The position numbers were made by a program, and so were the translations under genes. Under the pieces are notes generated by a model. That model searched no databases, was not told where the DNA came from, and saw only the letters and a program-made list of their open reading frames with translations. Source: Acanthosoma haemorrhoidale (taxonomy: Eukaryota; Arthropoda; Insecta; Hemiptera; Acanthosomatidae). From it: a DNA stretch of 64,000 nucleotides. The stretch lies in contig OV884009.1 of NCBI GenBank assembly GCA_930367205.1, positions 93,331,189-93,395,188 of the forward strand, read 5' to 3'. Shown in pieces: positions 24,427 through 36,122 of this stretch. Position 1 is the stretch's first letter, and every line of letters begins with the position of its first letter.

Positions 24427-24740
24427 GACCAAAAACTAATAAAACATGGCTATTATCCTGTGTTGCCATACATTCAAATAATATTGAATGAGGAATTTAA
24501 TGCCATGCTGAAGGAAGGTATCATATTACCGTCTTAAATATCTTTTGCATCACCAGTATTTTTGGTTAAGAAACCAGATGTTAGCCATAGATTTTGCGTA
24601 TACCACCGCCAAGTAATGAATTTCACGAAACCCCGTCTGCCTTACATTTCTAGCATCTTGAACAGACTTTGAGATGCCAAGTATCTCTCAACACTTGATA
24701 TTAAAAGCACATATGGCAGGTTCCTTAGAAAAGAGCAGTA
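24427..24740 (+). pseudogene. Ty3/gypsy reverse transcriptase fragment
   Basis: One frame reads through the palm/finger part of a Ty3-type reverse transcriptase: a block ending MLKEGIILPS, a stop, ISFASPVFLVKKPDVSHRF, then PRLPYISSILNRL and AKYLSTLDIKSTYG. At least two stops interrupt it, and the catalytic YxDD part is not present. It is a short orphan piece without LTRs, unrelated in orientation to the minus-strand elements to its right. Confidence 0.8.
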
Positions 24741-25439
24741 AGTAATATAGAAATGTATGTGTATGCTTCTTTTTTATGCCAGTATTTACAGGCATATTTA
24801 CTTAATAAAGCTATACAATCCCACTCTCTTTCATAAATCACCTAACTCCTTCAATTCAAATCATCCGTTTACTTCCATTCTATCTACTTGTTCAAGCATT
24901 TCGTACCTATACATTCCGGCTCACTGACATGATTAAAAAATGTGATATGAATATGTAAAGGGTTACATTGGATGCTGTTAGAAAGGGATAATATAATAAA
25001 TGAATATCTGTCTAAAGCTACTGTGCAGTGAGCTGGAATGCATAGGTATACATACAAGATTTGTAGAATCCTAATTCTTATTTGTTTATGTACAGCTAGA
25101 AGTATGTTTAGTCTCAGATACATCTTTGGTAGTGAATATAAAAAAAAATTAAGTTTAAAGTTTATATATCGAAGTCAACTATATTTGTGTATGAATATTT
25201 TTTTAAAGTATTGTTTATTTTTCCTTTTTTACAGGTGAATTATAAGTATAAAAATGAGCTTTCAATATTTGTAGATTCGTGATTCTTATTTGTTTGCTTT
25301 CTTAGTTTTGAAAAAATGTAAATTTTGATAATAAATTGTTTACTTATTGATTTGATTTTATTTGGTATGTTAACATGTAAGTTGATTTTGGGATCCACTC
25401 TCCAGATATGTACTTCTCCATCTTGAACCTTTCCCTGTC
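24741..25439. other. AT-rich spacer between retroelement relics
   Basis: No gene or repeat recognised; short open frames on both strands lack family motifs. Confidence 0.4.
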
Positions 25440-26700
25440 CATCATCCCTTCTTTAGCTTCCAGTGGTGCTTCTCGAGATTCTGGATTCTCTTCATGATAG
25501 ATGTCAATACCTTTTCCTTCCATTCCATGAAATGAAACTTTCCATTTATTGGTGCTTTGAGTGACTCCTGGAATATAATGTTTCTTGATCTAAGTAATTT
25601 GTTGTTTGAGAAAACTCGGTATCTGTAGTCCCCCTCATATCCAACAAGTACTCCATGAGTAGTTTTTTATCAAATTTTCTTTGGCTATATGGACCCAACA
25701 TTTTGATCCTATTATTCGAAGATTTTTGATTCCAAGTTTTTCTACTTATCCAATGTTCAAATGGAAATTTACCTTTTTCTGATGGCAGACCAGTTCCATT
25801 TAATATATAGACTGCAGCATTAATAATTTATTTCTGCACATAGGTCCTTAGGTGAGAATGCTTCTGAGGCCTCTTGCAGTCTCAATAATCCTAAGGTTTT
25901 CACTCTTAGCACAGCCATTTGGTTGTGGAGTGTATAGTATAGCATACCTGATTTCAATCTCTTTGGATTTGAGGAAGTTTTCTAACCCTTTTATTTTTAA
26001 ATCCCCCACTGGTCATATTACACTGAATGCACATCACTTTATAACCTAGCATGTTTACTTCTGCTAAAAATTCCTTGATTTTTTAAAGACTTCATCCTTG
26101 CTTTTAATAAAATATAATTTTTGAATACAAGAAAATATTTAACACCACTTTTCGAAGGAATAAATGGGCCATATACATCAGTGTTTATAATCTGACCAGT
26201 CTTTTCCGATGTCCAAACTTGAGTCTATGAGCTTTTGCTTTTATGCAACCCTCACAGAATTCACCACCATAAGTTAAGTCAAAATTGAGCTCTCTATTAA
26301 CTATGCATACATGATGTTTATTCTGATGACTCATCCTTGCATGATATAGTTGCAATAGGTTATGGTTTTAAGTAGGAGTAGATAAATTGTTATTTTCCGA
26401 CTTACAGCTCTGTGTTGTGGGTACTACCCTAATGGCTAGATTATAGAGACCATCACAAACTTTACTACTCCCTGACACAAGAGTTTCTTTACCTTCAAGT
26501 AAGTTACAGCTAACTGTAGTGGATTCAAATTTACTATTTGGCCTATGATCATGTGCCCCAAAAAAGATTCTTAGAAATACCAGGAACCAGCCAGACATTA
26601 GTGAGCACCAATCTCTTCCAATAATCCTTTGAAGCAGCTTAAATCAAAATAGATCCCTTATCAAGTGCCTTGACATGGTCATCCTTGAATGAATCAAAAC
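25440..26700 (-). pseudogene. Copia-type retrotransposon relic (protease/integrase part)
   Basis: On the minus strand, broken frames give the Copia order. YHARMSHQNK and FCEGCIKAKAHRLKFGHRKR near 26200-26350 form the integrase zinc-binding end. A D-V-Y-G-P-F-like block follows near 26170. YTIHSTTKWLC near 25930 corresponds to Y-T-P-Q-Q-N-G, next to the catalytic glutamate. Then comes KKLLMEYLLDMRG near 25640, the post-integrase K-G-x-x-V-G-Y region. Part of the protease may lie at 26368-26598. Stops are frequent, and I see no LTRs or reverse transcriptase attached. It is older than the Copia copy at 30648-34403. Confidence 0.75.
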
Positions 26701-27904
26701 ATCTAGTTTTAACTATTAGTCATCTTAGCAACCATAACCTCTTCTGAACAACTATCGACCAGGTCGCTCTCAATGTACACAATTTTATAAAAGTTGTAAA
26801 CTCCTTTGTTCATTTATGAGTCTCCATCCAGTAGTAAAGAGATTGAATCGGAAGGGATTCAAAAATTTTGCATATCAGTAGAACATCTTTGTTTTTGGCA
26901 GATTGTTTATCAATTTCTCCCCTCAACCAGTTCCATGAATCCAATAGCTGATGTCTGTACTTCAACAGAACGACTAAAACAAAAAAAACTCTGATGACTC
27001 TAGAGATAATAACAGATTAGGTCACAGTTTTGATACTGAAAACTATTTCTATTCTTAGCAAAAATCTTAAAAAAATCAGGGCTTGTTTACTTTTACAGGA
27101 GGCAGTAGTTTGCTCTCTGAATTTTATTGTTAAGCTAAATATTGTAATTTTATAAATTGACTTTTTTCTCCAGATAAACCTAATCATAAAATAAAGGTCA
27201 AAATATCAGATATACAAGAAATTAGAAAAATTTTAACATATAAAAATAGAAGATATGTGGGTGATGTTTGGTATAAATATTAGAAGGTTATCATATTTTC
27301 CTTATTTATTATTATACAATGTAACAAGTATTGTTACAACAATGTACGAGTTATGTGTTTCTCAATGCTTAGAGTATTAGAAAAATCACATTATACAGGT
27401 CCTGTCAATTATTATATATTGCATAATAATACTTGACTTGATTCTTCATTATTGATTTTTCTTGGTACATTTGTTGCTCTAAAAAAGTTAAATTCTCAAA
27501 CGATGTAGTTTATCTAATTTTTAGTGACCCTAAACTAAGTAATTTACAAATAACTACTAAAGGAACAAATACATGGGTGAATTATGGTTTATACTTTTCA
27601 CTGGGTTGATTAGAAAGTTAGGAATTTTTAATTGTTTTGCTCAATTGCATCACTATTGCTAGTTCCTAATTGGAGTGTAATATTTGTCCAGATTGAGATG
27701 CTCCACTGAAGTTTCTTTCAGATTATGTAATGTTAAATATATATTTCTGAATTTTACGAAGTACGAGCATATAAAACTGTGTAAATTAAAAATTTTCGAC
27801 CAATTTAGATGCTACAACTCCAGTTATCTTCTTTTTTTTTTTTCATTTAATAGGATATTAAATAAAACAAAAGCACAATTTCATATAAACAGTTTATGTG
27901 ATTT
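26701..27904. other. AT-rich spacer
   Basis: Nothing identifiable on either strand. It separates two minus-strand retroelement relics and may contain their degraded ends. Confidence 0.4.
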
Positions 27905-28332
27905 CTAAAATCTAACGATGCCAGGTGAATGTGTAGGTGTGTTACTCCATATAACTAATGCTGCTTCCACAGCTTCTTTTTCTTTCGACTTCAACAATTT
28001 CTTTACTTGGTTAACTGCAGACTTGCCTACCCCTTTGGTATAATGTTGCCTTTCCATTGGACTGATAATGGTGCAACAATGTAATACGTTTTCAATGTAA
28101 AATTCCACTCTCCAATGAATAATATAAACTCTAAGGAGCAGTAGTTAGTGCTTTTATCGGAATAGACCACCTGCGTTACACCACATTTTGCATAAATATG
28201 TATTAGTGCTGATATAGTACTCGTAGATGACACATCAGATAGTCTTTTAAATTCAAAGAATGATGAAAAATAATCCACCACCACCAAAAATGTATATTTA
28301 TCGAATTCCAATATATCTGTCACTACTTCCAT
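27905..28332 (-). pseudogene. Ty3/gypsy integrase remnant
   Basis: The piece at 28027-28332 reads DKYTFLVVVDYFSSFFEFKR, covering the first catalytic aspartate, then CGVTQVVYSDKSTNY with the second. A frame change follows, and the piece at 27905-28108 (VKKLLKSKEKEAVEAALVIW then SNTPTHSPG) is the family's C-terminal helix. The region with the catalytic glutamate is scrambled (PLSVQWKGN in place of P-x-S-N-G-x-x-E). Confidence 0.85.
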
Positions 28333-28499
28333 CCATGGGCCTTCGGGAGCTTTCCTTAATTGCAGCGTCTCCTGATTTTTTTTATATCAAGATCTTCACA
28401 AATTTTATGTTGTTATGTATGTAAATGAATCCATAAGAGTTTTGACCTCACATACCTTTCACAGGCCTCAAACCCTTGGAGCTACTGGATGTTCTTCCT

Positions 28500-28926
28500 G
28501 TATCAATGCAGCACCCACACAATATCCACTTGCATCTACTTGAATCTCAACTTTTTTTGACGCATCAAGCTATTGTAAAATTAGAGCCACTTGCAACTTA
28601 CATTTTATAGTTTCCCAACCCTTTTCTTGCATTTAAAACCATTTGCTAAATGATTCTTGCAACCGGGCAGCTATACTAGGTCAATCAATGGCAACAAACA
28701 AATTTTGCCATGTAATTGACTAGTCATAAGCAATCACTTTAACCTTACTTGCATCTGGCATGATAACTTTATTCATAAAAAAGGGTCCCATATATTCTAT
28801 TTCTGTTTTTCTTATTTTGCATTTCTTCTTGTTTAACTTAAAATTTCTCTGTTCTGCTCTCTTTGACAATTTCCCTAATTTTTTATTATGGTCTCCTAGC
28901 TTCCTCCATTGTATCTTCTTTACCAA
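28500..28926 (-). pseudogene. Ty3/gypsy reverse transcriptase C-terminus and RNase H remnant
   Basis: FKLNKKKCKIRKTEIEYMG followed by MPDASKVKVI matches the thumb end of Ty3-type reverse transcriptase. Further on, a frame reads EIQVDASGYCVGAALIQEEH, the first catalytic strand of RNase H with its aspartate. The palm motif YxDD should lie just upstream (28930-29100), where only damaged sequence is seen. Confidence 0.8.
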
Positions 28927-29407
28927 ACACTACGATATCATCAGCAATGGCAATAACACCTTCTATGTCCTCCATAATTTGAAACATTCTTCTCTGGAAT
29001 TCTTCAGTGCTAAAGACGACCAAATGGGAAATGTTTAAACCAAAATCTTTCATAAGGTGTCCAAAAAGTGGTCAATTCTTGAGAATCTGGATATAAATTC
29101 ATTTGATGGAATCCATTTTTTGCATTGGGCACACTGCTAATTGCCGCTTTTGCTAACAGAGGAACGATCTCTTCTGTTAACAGATTGAAGACTGTTGGTG
29201 TGATAAAAGTGCCATATTAAATTTTTATTTAATTTCTATGGTGCGATTCATACTCTGTTTCATTTATTGGCCGTTACTATAAATACCATGTTTGTGGTCC
29301 ATTTAATTGTATGTTCCACTTAATATATCACATTTAATTTTTCTAGTCTCTGTATCTCTAGTTTAGCTATTATTTTTATCACTCTGACAGGCAATCTCCT
29401 GGGTGAT

Positions 29408-29719
29408 TTACATACTGGAAGTGCAACTTTCCGACCTTTCAACTTCTTCCATCTTCAAGTATTTCCATTTTATTAGCACTTCAATTTGTAAGACACGCTC
29501 TCTATCAACCACCTCCTCTCCATTATCACTTGTTAATACTTGACTATACTTACTTACCTTTGAAACTATAATCAATTTAAATATGTCCTTCAAACCTATT
29601 ACATTGTACGTTGCACAAGTATCTATTTGAACTTGAAAAATTTTAAAATCACTTGAATTAACTTTCAACAATTTTTGTGCTCTTCTTGAAGTTGCAATAC
29701 TAAGCACACACACTGTCAC
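29408..29719 (-). pseudogene. Retropepsin remnant of the Ty3/gypsy element
   Basis: A 103-codon open stretch contains FQVQIDTCATYNVIGLKD. Retroviral-type aspartic proteases have D-T-G-A here; the glycine is replaced by cysteine, so the active site is broken as well as cut off from its neighbours by stops. Confidence 0.78.
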
Positions 29720-30390
29720 TGTTTAACTTGCACTATCTGACTCCTTTTATAATTTTTTAACATACATTTACACATTTTTTTTAGACTGGGTGGATTTTGA
29801 ACATTTGAAACACTTTTTACCGTAGTGTCTCTGTAACTCACTTTTCTTTCATTAATGAATGCTTTCCCCACAATATCTGCAGGTTCCCATTCTGGATATA
29901 AACCTTTTTTTCAATTGATCTTCCTCAAATTTATTGACAATATCATCTTCGAATTTAGATTAAATTTTCATTTTCCCATTTGTTTGTTCATTTTCTGAAC
30001 TTCCTACTTTCCTACAAACTGATCGGTTAACATTTCATCTTGTAAAACTTTGAACTTAAATGTCATAGCTTCTTCTTTTAAGATTAGAATAAACTTACTA
30101 TAATCCATTTGTTCATATTGTACAGTCTTTTCTTGAGTGTCATCACCTAATCCAATTGCTAAATTATTTTGTCTACTGAAGTCTCTTCATCTGCACCTAT
30201 TTGTCATAACAATCTTGTACCTTCCAATTTGACAACTGTTTTAACAGTTGCTACCCTTTCCTTATCCTCCTTGTCGAGATCAGTCACCAATTTATAATTC
30301 TTCCAAGTTTGTTTCCACAATATATCGTTTTACCTTCAACTGGACTAGGACCAGAAAATTCATAATTAGCTCGTCTATTCTTCTTCTGAC

Positions 30391-30647
30391 ACCATGTTGT
30401 TTTATTCAAATACACTCGTAATAGATAACTTATTTATTATTAATAAATCACATATCCATACCAATGTGTACATATGTACACAGTGACTGTGTCAACTAAA
30501 CCCATCAATAACCTCTCCTATTGTTAGTTGTCCGTGTTGTCCAAGGAGGTGGGGAGAGCAATGGAGTGGCCAGGCCAACCTAAGGAGGAAAGATTGGTGC
30601 CAGGGAGGGGATTTCATAGAGGTCTTTCAGCGCCAGTTGAAATGGGC
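30391..30647 (-). repeat. Primer-binding site and probable 5' LTR of the minus-strand Ty3/gypsy element
   Basis: On the minus strand the LTR would end ...AAAACAACA, directly followed by TGGTGTCAGAAG (30383-30394), a typical primer-binding start. The LTR should run right from 30395. Its outer edge is not certain because the Copia 5' LTR begins at 30648, immediately beside it, and no second copy exists in the window for comparison. Confidence 0.45.
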
Positions 30648-30866
30648 TGTATTGGTATAATTCTGCATTTGTATTATTAGTTGTTTTATATGATTTATAT
30701 TTAGTTGTAACGATAAGAGCGGCACTGTTGCGTTTTGTGATCTGGTTGGCATGTGCCTCATTGACTCCTCTTGTGACCGTCCATGAGTGTGTGTACTGTA
30801 CATATGTATCCGATTAAATCTGTGCTCTTCTTCGTTTAACTTGCATTTATACTTTATTTCCCTGCA
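30648..30866 (+). repeat. Copia 5' LTR
   Basis: 219 bp starting TGTATTGGTATAATTC and ending TTTCCCTGCA. The matching copy is at 34185-34403. Confidence 0.93.
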
Positions 30867-30868
30867 CT

Positions 30869-30880
30869 TTATGGGCCCAG
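30869..30880 (+). promoter_or_regulatory. Copia primer-binding site
   Basis: TTATGGGCCCAG begins two bases after the 5' LTR. Drosophila copia uses the same motif, complementary to an internal part of initiator methionine tRNA, to prime reverse transcription. Confidence 0.75.
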
Positions 30881-30996
30881 GGTGTTGATTTTGCAAGTTT
30901 TGTTTTAACGAAAGAGTCGGATTCAGTTTTGTTTTGTGTGCGGTGTAACCTGTTTGACTCACGTGCGCGGTCGGTTTCGGTTTGTTCGTTTATGCG

Positions 30997-31490
30997 ATGG
31001 CTAGTTCATATATGAACCTTCCTTTCGGTATAAAGCCATTCGATGGCTCAAATTTTGGTAATTGGGACTTCAGGATAAAATTGCTACTTGAGCAAAACGG
31101 AGTACTTCAAGTTCTAAAAGAGGACCCCCCAACTGGGGAAGCCGAACTCAAGTTGTTTAATCAAGAAGATGTAAAAGCCCGTAACGTTATTGTGCAAGGA
31201 CTTGCCGATAATATATTACCTACAATCAAGGAAAAGAAGACGGCGAAGGGGATAATGGATGCCCTAGCAGTGACTTAAAGCATGGGATGAAATCGCTTGT
31301 CACCGCCCAGAAGGCTTGGAGAAAATTGGAATACAATAATGATCGCCCTCTCCAAGAGTTTTTTCAAGCGTTTGATTCAATGGCTTCGGAGGTGAGAGTG
31401 GCTGGTGGTAATTTAGAAGAGGATGAGGTTGTAAACCAGCTTCTTGTTGCAATGTCGTCCGATTATGATTCTGTGGTATCTGCGATGGAC
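30997..31490 (+). pseudogene. Copia gag, N-terminal part
   Basis: Starts at ATG 30997 (MASSYMNLPFGIKPFDGSNF); the W-x-x-R-I-K-L-L-L-E pattern that follows is typical of Copia gag. A TAA at 31276-31278 interrupts it and sequence is missing there. The other side (31287 on) continues with LEYNNDRPLQEFFQAFDSMA and LLVAMSSDYDSVVSAM. A duplicated block TGTGTTACTACA at about 31495 and 31528 shifts the frame into the next segment. Confidence 0.88.
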
Positions 31491-31495
31491 ATTTT

Positions 31496-32752
31496 GTGTT
31501 ACTACACAAAATACGACCAAGACGGCCTGTGTTACTACAGGACAAGACGGCCGTTACTTTGGAGTATGTGAAAAACACACTTCTGGCCGAATATGAGAGG
31601 AATTTGAAGAAAGAAGATCACCCGTCTGCAAATGTTTTTTCAGCTTATAAAAATAGAGCTAAAAGCTTTAATAAAAATTTGAAGGTCGGTCAAAACAAAA
31701 GTATGTCTAACGTTATTTGTTATTATTGCAAAAATCGAGGTCATTTTAAGAATAATTGTCCTAAACTTAAAAATAAAGGATTTGCCGCCATTTCTAGTGA
31801 TAACAACTGTGAGGAATTTCTGTTTACTACCCAGGATAACAGTAGTGATACCACAACAAATAAGGCAGTAGTATGTAAACAATCGTCTAATGAAGCATGC
31901 TTCGTAGTCGATTCAGGTGGGACATGTCATCTTATAAGGGAAGAGCTCAGTGTTTTTCTAAGAGATTCAACTCCAGTAAATGTTAATTTTAGTGTGGCAA
32001 AGGCAGGTGAATCAGTGGTTGCGTTAAGGAAAGGAAATTTGTTTTGTATGTCAGAAGATGGAAATAAGGTTCGTATAACTAATGCTATTGTGTGCAAAAA
32101 TTTAACAATGAATCTCTTATCTGTTATGAAGTTGGAGGAGAAGGGATGCAGAGTAGTATTTGAAAATTCCTGTGTTAAAATATTTAGGGGATCAAATGTT
32201 ATGACAGGCTATCTCCTTGGCAAACGGTATGTAATTAAACTTCACCTTCTTAAGGAACAAGCAAATGTTGTTGGTGCATGTAACAGTCTAATGCATCGAA
32301 GGATGGGGCATAGTGCATTATATCCTGTTGGAATTTGTGACATTTGTTTAAAGGGGAAGCAAACTAAGTTATCATTCATGAAGAGCAACGAACCTAAGCA
32401 CATCATTGTATCTCCAGAAAAATGCATTCCTGAAGATCAGAGTAAATCTCCCACACCTCAAGACAAATGTAAGTCTCCCATACCTGGACCGAGTGATGTT
32501 ATAGAAGATATTGCAGGTGATTCTGATTCAGAAAGTATTTTCCGTGGTTTTCCTGACGAAACGTCTGGTTATCCCAAGAAAGAACGAAAATCAAAAAGTA
32601 AAAAGGTAAAACCAAAGTATTTGGATGATTTTGTTATTAATTTTGCCTTAAATGAAATGGCTTTGTCCACTAATGCCGAAATAGATGTTCCCAAGACATT
32701 TTCAGATGCGACTACGATCCCGATTGGCAGCAAGCCATTAACGAAGAATTAA
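31496..32752 (+). pseudogene. Copia gag-pol segment: zinc knuckle, protease, integrase stub
   Basis: A long open frame of 418 codons. It contains the CCHC knuckle CYYCKNRGHFKNNC (binds element RNA), then the protease site VVDSGGTCHLI (D-S-G), then the pre-integrase helix LMHRRMGHSAL and CDICLKGKQTKLSF with its C-x-x-C pair. Right after SNEPKHI the frame jumps to a proline/serine-rich linker and PKYLDDFVINFALNEMAL, which normally lies after the integrase. The DDE catalytic core is thus deleted in frame. Confidence 0.92.
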
Positions 32753-33537
32753 CCTCATTAGAAAGTAATAAGACTTGGGAAGAGGTAGATGCTCCGCCGG
32801 ATTTGACCCCCATTGACTGTAAGTGAGTTTTCACCATAAAGACTTCCAACAGTGAATCTAAGAAGAAGGCGCGCTTAGTGGCTAGCGGTTTTCAACAACA
32901 TCTTTATGACGTTGACAACATCTATGCACCGGTTGCCCGTTTCACGACACTTCGAGTACTTCTTTCTACGGCTGCAGAGAAGGATCTATTAATTGATCAG
33001 CTTGATGTTCGGAGTGCGTTTCTTAAAAGTGATCTAAAGGTGCCAGTTTATATAAAGCCACCGGAAGGCTATAAAAGTGCTAAAGTGTTAAAATTGAAAA
33101 AGGCTTTATATGGTCTCAAACAAAGTCCAAAAGTGTGGAATGACCATTTAAATGATAGATTATTGAAATTTGGATTTTGTAGATCTAATGTAGACCCATG
33201 TTTATATTTTGATGACAGTGTTTATATTCTTGTATGGGTTGATGATTTTCTATTAATAGTTAATTCTAAATCTAAATTGGAAAATGTTAAGAAATTATTA
33301 ATGACAGATTTAGAATGTAAAGATTATGATAATAATGGAAATTTAGGGTTGAATATTTTCAGAAATAAACTAGGGAATATTGTAATTAAACAGGAAAATC
33401 TTATTAAGAAAATATTTCATAAGTTTAATATGTCAGATGCTAAATCTAAGCGAATACCTATTGAGCCTAAGCTTAATCTCGAAAAAGGAGATCCGAATAA
33501 TTGTCCTAAGCTACCTTATAAATATGAAGCTTAATGT
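32740..33537 (+). pseudogene. Copia reverse transcriptase
   Basis: Begins in another frame with the family's INEELTSLESNKTWEEV; a TGA near 32824 interrupts it. The main open part (32878-33534) holds KARLVASGF-like entry, YAPVARFTTLRVLLSTAA, QLDVRSAFLKSDL with a catalytic aspartate, KALYGLKQSPKVWN and the active-site motif ILVWVDDFLL (V-D-D). It ends prematurely at 33534 by a frame change into the RNase H part. Confidence 0.92.
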
Positions 33538-34112
33538 ATTTGATGGTCGCTTCTCTACCAGATCTAACTTATGCAATTTCATATTTTGGTATATTTCAAA
33601 ACTGTTTTACTGTAACTCATTGGAAGCACTTGAAAAATGTTGTAAGATACTTGAAACATAGTCCTGACATGGCTCTTAGCTTTGACAAATCTAACTCTAG
33701 TGATGTTCATATAAATGCATATGTTGATGCAGACTTTGCATTTGACAAAAATTACAGAAAAAGTGTATCTGGTTACGTTATCAAGGTAAATAATAATGTT
33801 GTTTCATGGGGATCCAGGAAACAAGGTGTAGTTGCTTCAAGTAGCTGTGAAGCCGAATATTATGCACTAGGTGACTGTATTAAAGAGGTACTATTTTTGA
33901 ACAAATTATTAAATGAGAGTTTTAACTTTAAAGGTAAAATTAATATTTTTGAAGACAACCAGGGCACTATTAAAATTGCAAGTACCTGTGAGACCAAAAG
34001 GTCCAAACATTTTGATGTAAAGTATAATTTCGTAAAAGATATTGTTGATAAAAATATAGTTAAATTGCATTATGTTGATTCTTCTAATCAAATAGCGGAT
34101 TTGAATCCTTAG
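33534..34112 (+). pseudogene. Copia RNase H
   Basis: Open from 33534. It contains HWKHLKNVVRYLKHSPDMAL, AYVDADFAFDKNYRKSVSGY (first catalytic aspartate, S-G-Y), VVASSSCEAEYYALGDC (catalytic glutamate) and KRSKHFDVKYNFVKDIV. The last residues are ADLNP and a stop, where intact elements read A-D-x-x-T-K. It is nearly full length but no longer joined to the reverse transcriptase. Confidence 0.92.
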
Positions 34113-34184
34113 CATTTAATAAATTCTCGATTTTTGTTGAACATTTAAACTTGATAGATTGTAAGTAATGCGAAATTAGAAGGG

Positions 34185-34403
34185 CGTATTGGTATAATTC
34201 CGCATTTGTATTATTAGTTGTTTTATATGATTTATATTTAGTTGTAACGATAAGGGCGGCACTGTTGTGTTTTGTGATCAGGTTGGCATGTGCCTCATTG
34301 ACTCCTCTTGTGACCGTCCATGAGTGTGTGTACTGTACATATGTATCCAATTAAATCTGTGCTCTTCTTCGTTTAACTTGCATTTATACTTTATTTCCCT
34401 GCA
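34185..34403 (+). repeat. Copia 3' LTR
   Basis: 219 bp matching 30648-30866; it starts CGTATTGG (the T of TG is mutated) and ends CCCTGCA. It is preceded by the purine-rich AGAAGGG, the expected plus-strand primer. Confidence 0.92.
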
Positions 34404-34479
34404 CCTTAAAAGGTTGTAGGCCTGTTCTATTAGTTGTTTTAATTATTATAAAATGGTCTTATTTATTATTATTATTATG

Positions 34480-35230
34480 GGCATCCACTATTGTTCTCAG
34501 GACTTTTGATTGAAAGGATTGGTGTTCGACTTTTTTGCTGTTTGGAAAAAAATAATATTCCTTATTTTACACCTAAAGAGATAAAAGATGTTGAAATTAT
34601 GGAACATGTCCAGGAAATCACTGAAGAAATTTCTGGATAAAATATGTCATGGTTTCTCTCGTTACACTTCTTGTTTATGGCTTAACGGAAAACATTGTTG
34701 ATCGCCTTTACTTCATTGACTACAATGCTTGATCCCCGATGGAAACAATGTGTCATCTAATCAAGCAACAATGCTGATAGTGCTTAAGTGTTACTTCAAA
34801 GACCTGTAGCTTTTTTATTGCCTCCAAAAAATCACCCCAGCACAACAAATCTAGAAGATTTGTGAGGGAAACAAACATAAAAAGCTTTTGGATTTTCTTC
34901 ATCGGATAATAAAATGGGAGGAACTTACAACGTATTGAAACAGTTGACGCATCCGTGACCATTCAAGGATATTTGGAAGAATAAATACTCTCTAATGAAA
35001 ACGATTTTTTTAAATTTAAGAAGAATGAAGAAATGCGAGAAAATTTCGTCCCCCCACACAAGGTTGAAAAAACGATCTTTGCGCTCTAGGGTGTCGAGTG
35101 GCATCAGAACGTGAGTTCTCCAGTGCAGATAAAATCATTACTGAACTACGAAGCTATCTGAGCCCAAGGAAGGACAAAATGCTTGTTTTTTGTCAGACAA
35201 CATGTGGGGAAAACAAAAGAGATGGTAGAT
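34480..35230 (+). pseudogene. hAT-family transposase fragment
   Basis: Two hAT landmarks survive. Near 34716 a frame reads MLDPRWKQC, the conserved L-D-P-R-x-K. Near 35090-35200 another reads SEREFSSADKIITELRSYL then SPRKDKMLVF, the C-terminal dimerisation motif (S-E-R-x-F-S-x-A). Stops lie between, and the zinc-finger and catalytic aspartate regions are absent. No terminal repeats or 8-bp duplications were seen. Confidence 0.75.
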
Positions 35231-35879
35231 AGTCCTTTTTTTAATCAAAGTTTAATAATTATTATTACTAGGTGCCTACTTGCTTGAAACATATTTTTCT
35301 TCATAAAAATTGCAAGTTAAACCTTTTAAATAATTAAAATGTTAACAATTGGGTTCTTACTATTTGTATTTAGTTATTGCCGTAGTCTCTCAATAAAGTG
35401 TTGTTTTTTTTCACTAACGCGTCAAGCATTTCTGATGAATTTTGCTTTCAACAAGTTTATTTTTTTTTAATAAAATTGAATTTTGCTTTAATTTCTCCAT
35501 ATAACAAATACTGAAAAATAATTGTAAAGTATTACTCTTTGAAATAGGAATTACAAACTATCATTCAGACCTTATTACCTTCTAAAACTGTGCTTTAAAC
35601 AGTTCTCATTCAATTATACTTGTTTATTATTATAACAAGACCTCTCCAGCCTTTCAGGTATATTTGTAATCATTTTATATATATTGTTTTAATTCTTCTG
35701 AATGCACGGGGATTGTTATAAATTGATCTTTAGCTACATGTTATTTTTATTTTATTTGGTTAGCCCAACTTCCATACACAGGGTCTTTGGAGCATACAGT
35801 AATATATTTAACTTTGATTTTAGAATAAAAAACTTTTTGAAAACTTCACATATTCGCCGTGCCATATTCATAATCTGCC
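35231..35879. other. AT-rich spacer
   Basis: No recognisable gene, RNA or repeat. Confidence 0.4.
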
Positions 35880-36122
35880 TAAAATATTTTCTGCTGTGTT
35901 TATGAAGTGGTTTTGACTGTTTGGAGTGCCTTTGTTATTACGAACTGATTTTTTTATTAAGTAATATTTTTCTTCCCATTCCCATTGATCCAGTTTTCTA
36001 TTGACACTGGTGTCTTGTTCTATTTTGGCTATTGAATGGTTCTCATTTGTTCTAGCTATCTGTGCAATGGCTTGATCAGCTTTCTCATCCCCTTTGTTGC
36101 TGCAGTGAGAAGGAGTCCAGGT
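35880..36122 (-). pseudogene. RNase H fragment of a non-LTR retrotransposon
   Basis: On the minus strand from 36122, WTPSHCSNKGDEKADQAI matches the W-x-P-S-H-x-x-x-x-G-N-E-x-A-D motif that ends RNase H domains of I/Jockey-type elements. The same frame continues open through LDQWEWEEKYYL and NNKGTPNS. It is an isolated scrap with no reverse transcriptase nearby. Confidence 0.65.

Larger units (their letters stand above)
27905..30394 (-). mobile_element. Degenerate Ty3/gypsy retrotransposon
   Basis: Read on the minus strand from the primer-binding site at 30391-30394 leftwards, the pieces appear in Ty3/gypsy order: gag-like sequence (about 30360-29750), protease (29719-29408), reverse transcriptase (28926-28720), RNase H (about 28610-28500) and integrase (28332-27905). 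Every module has stops or frame changes, so no functional product is possible. No matching 3' LTR was found at the left end, which seems truncated near 27900. Confidence 0.8.
30648..34403 (+). mobile_element. Copia retrotransposon, LTR-bounded, integrase core deleted
   Basis: A 3756-bp element is bounded by two 219-bp LTRs that differ at about six positions (about 97% identity), so it is fairly young. Between them, in Copia order, lie gag with zinc knuckle, protease, an integrase stub, reverse transcriptase and RNase H. The catalytic integrase core is missing, which explains the short length (intact Copia elements are about 5 kb). Stops or frame changes occur near 31276, 31500, 32750-32826 and 33534. 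Five-base flanks (TGGGC left, CTTAA right) do not match, so the insertion site has been rearranged or the element recombined. Confidence 0.93.
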
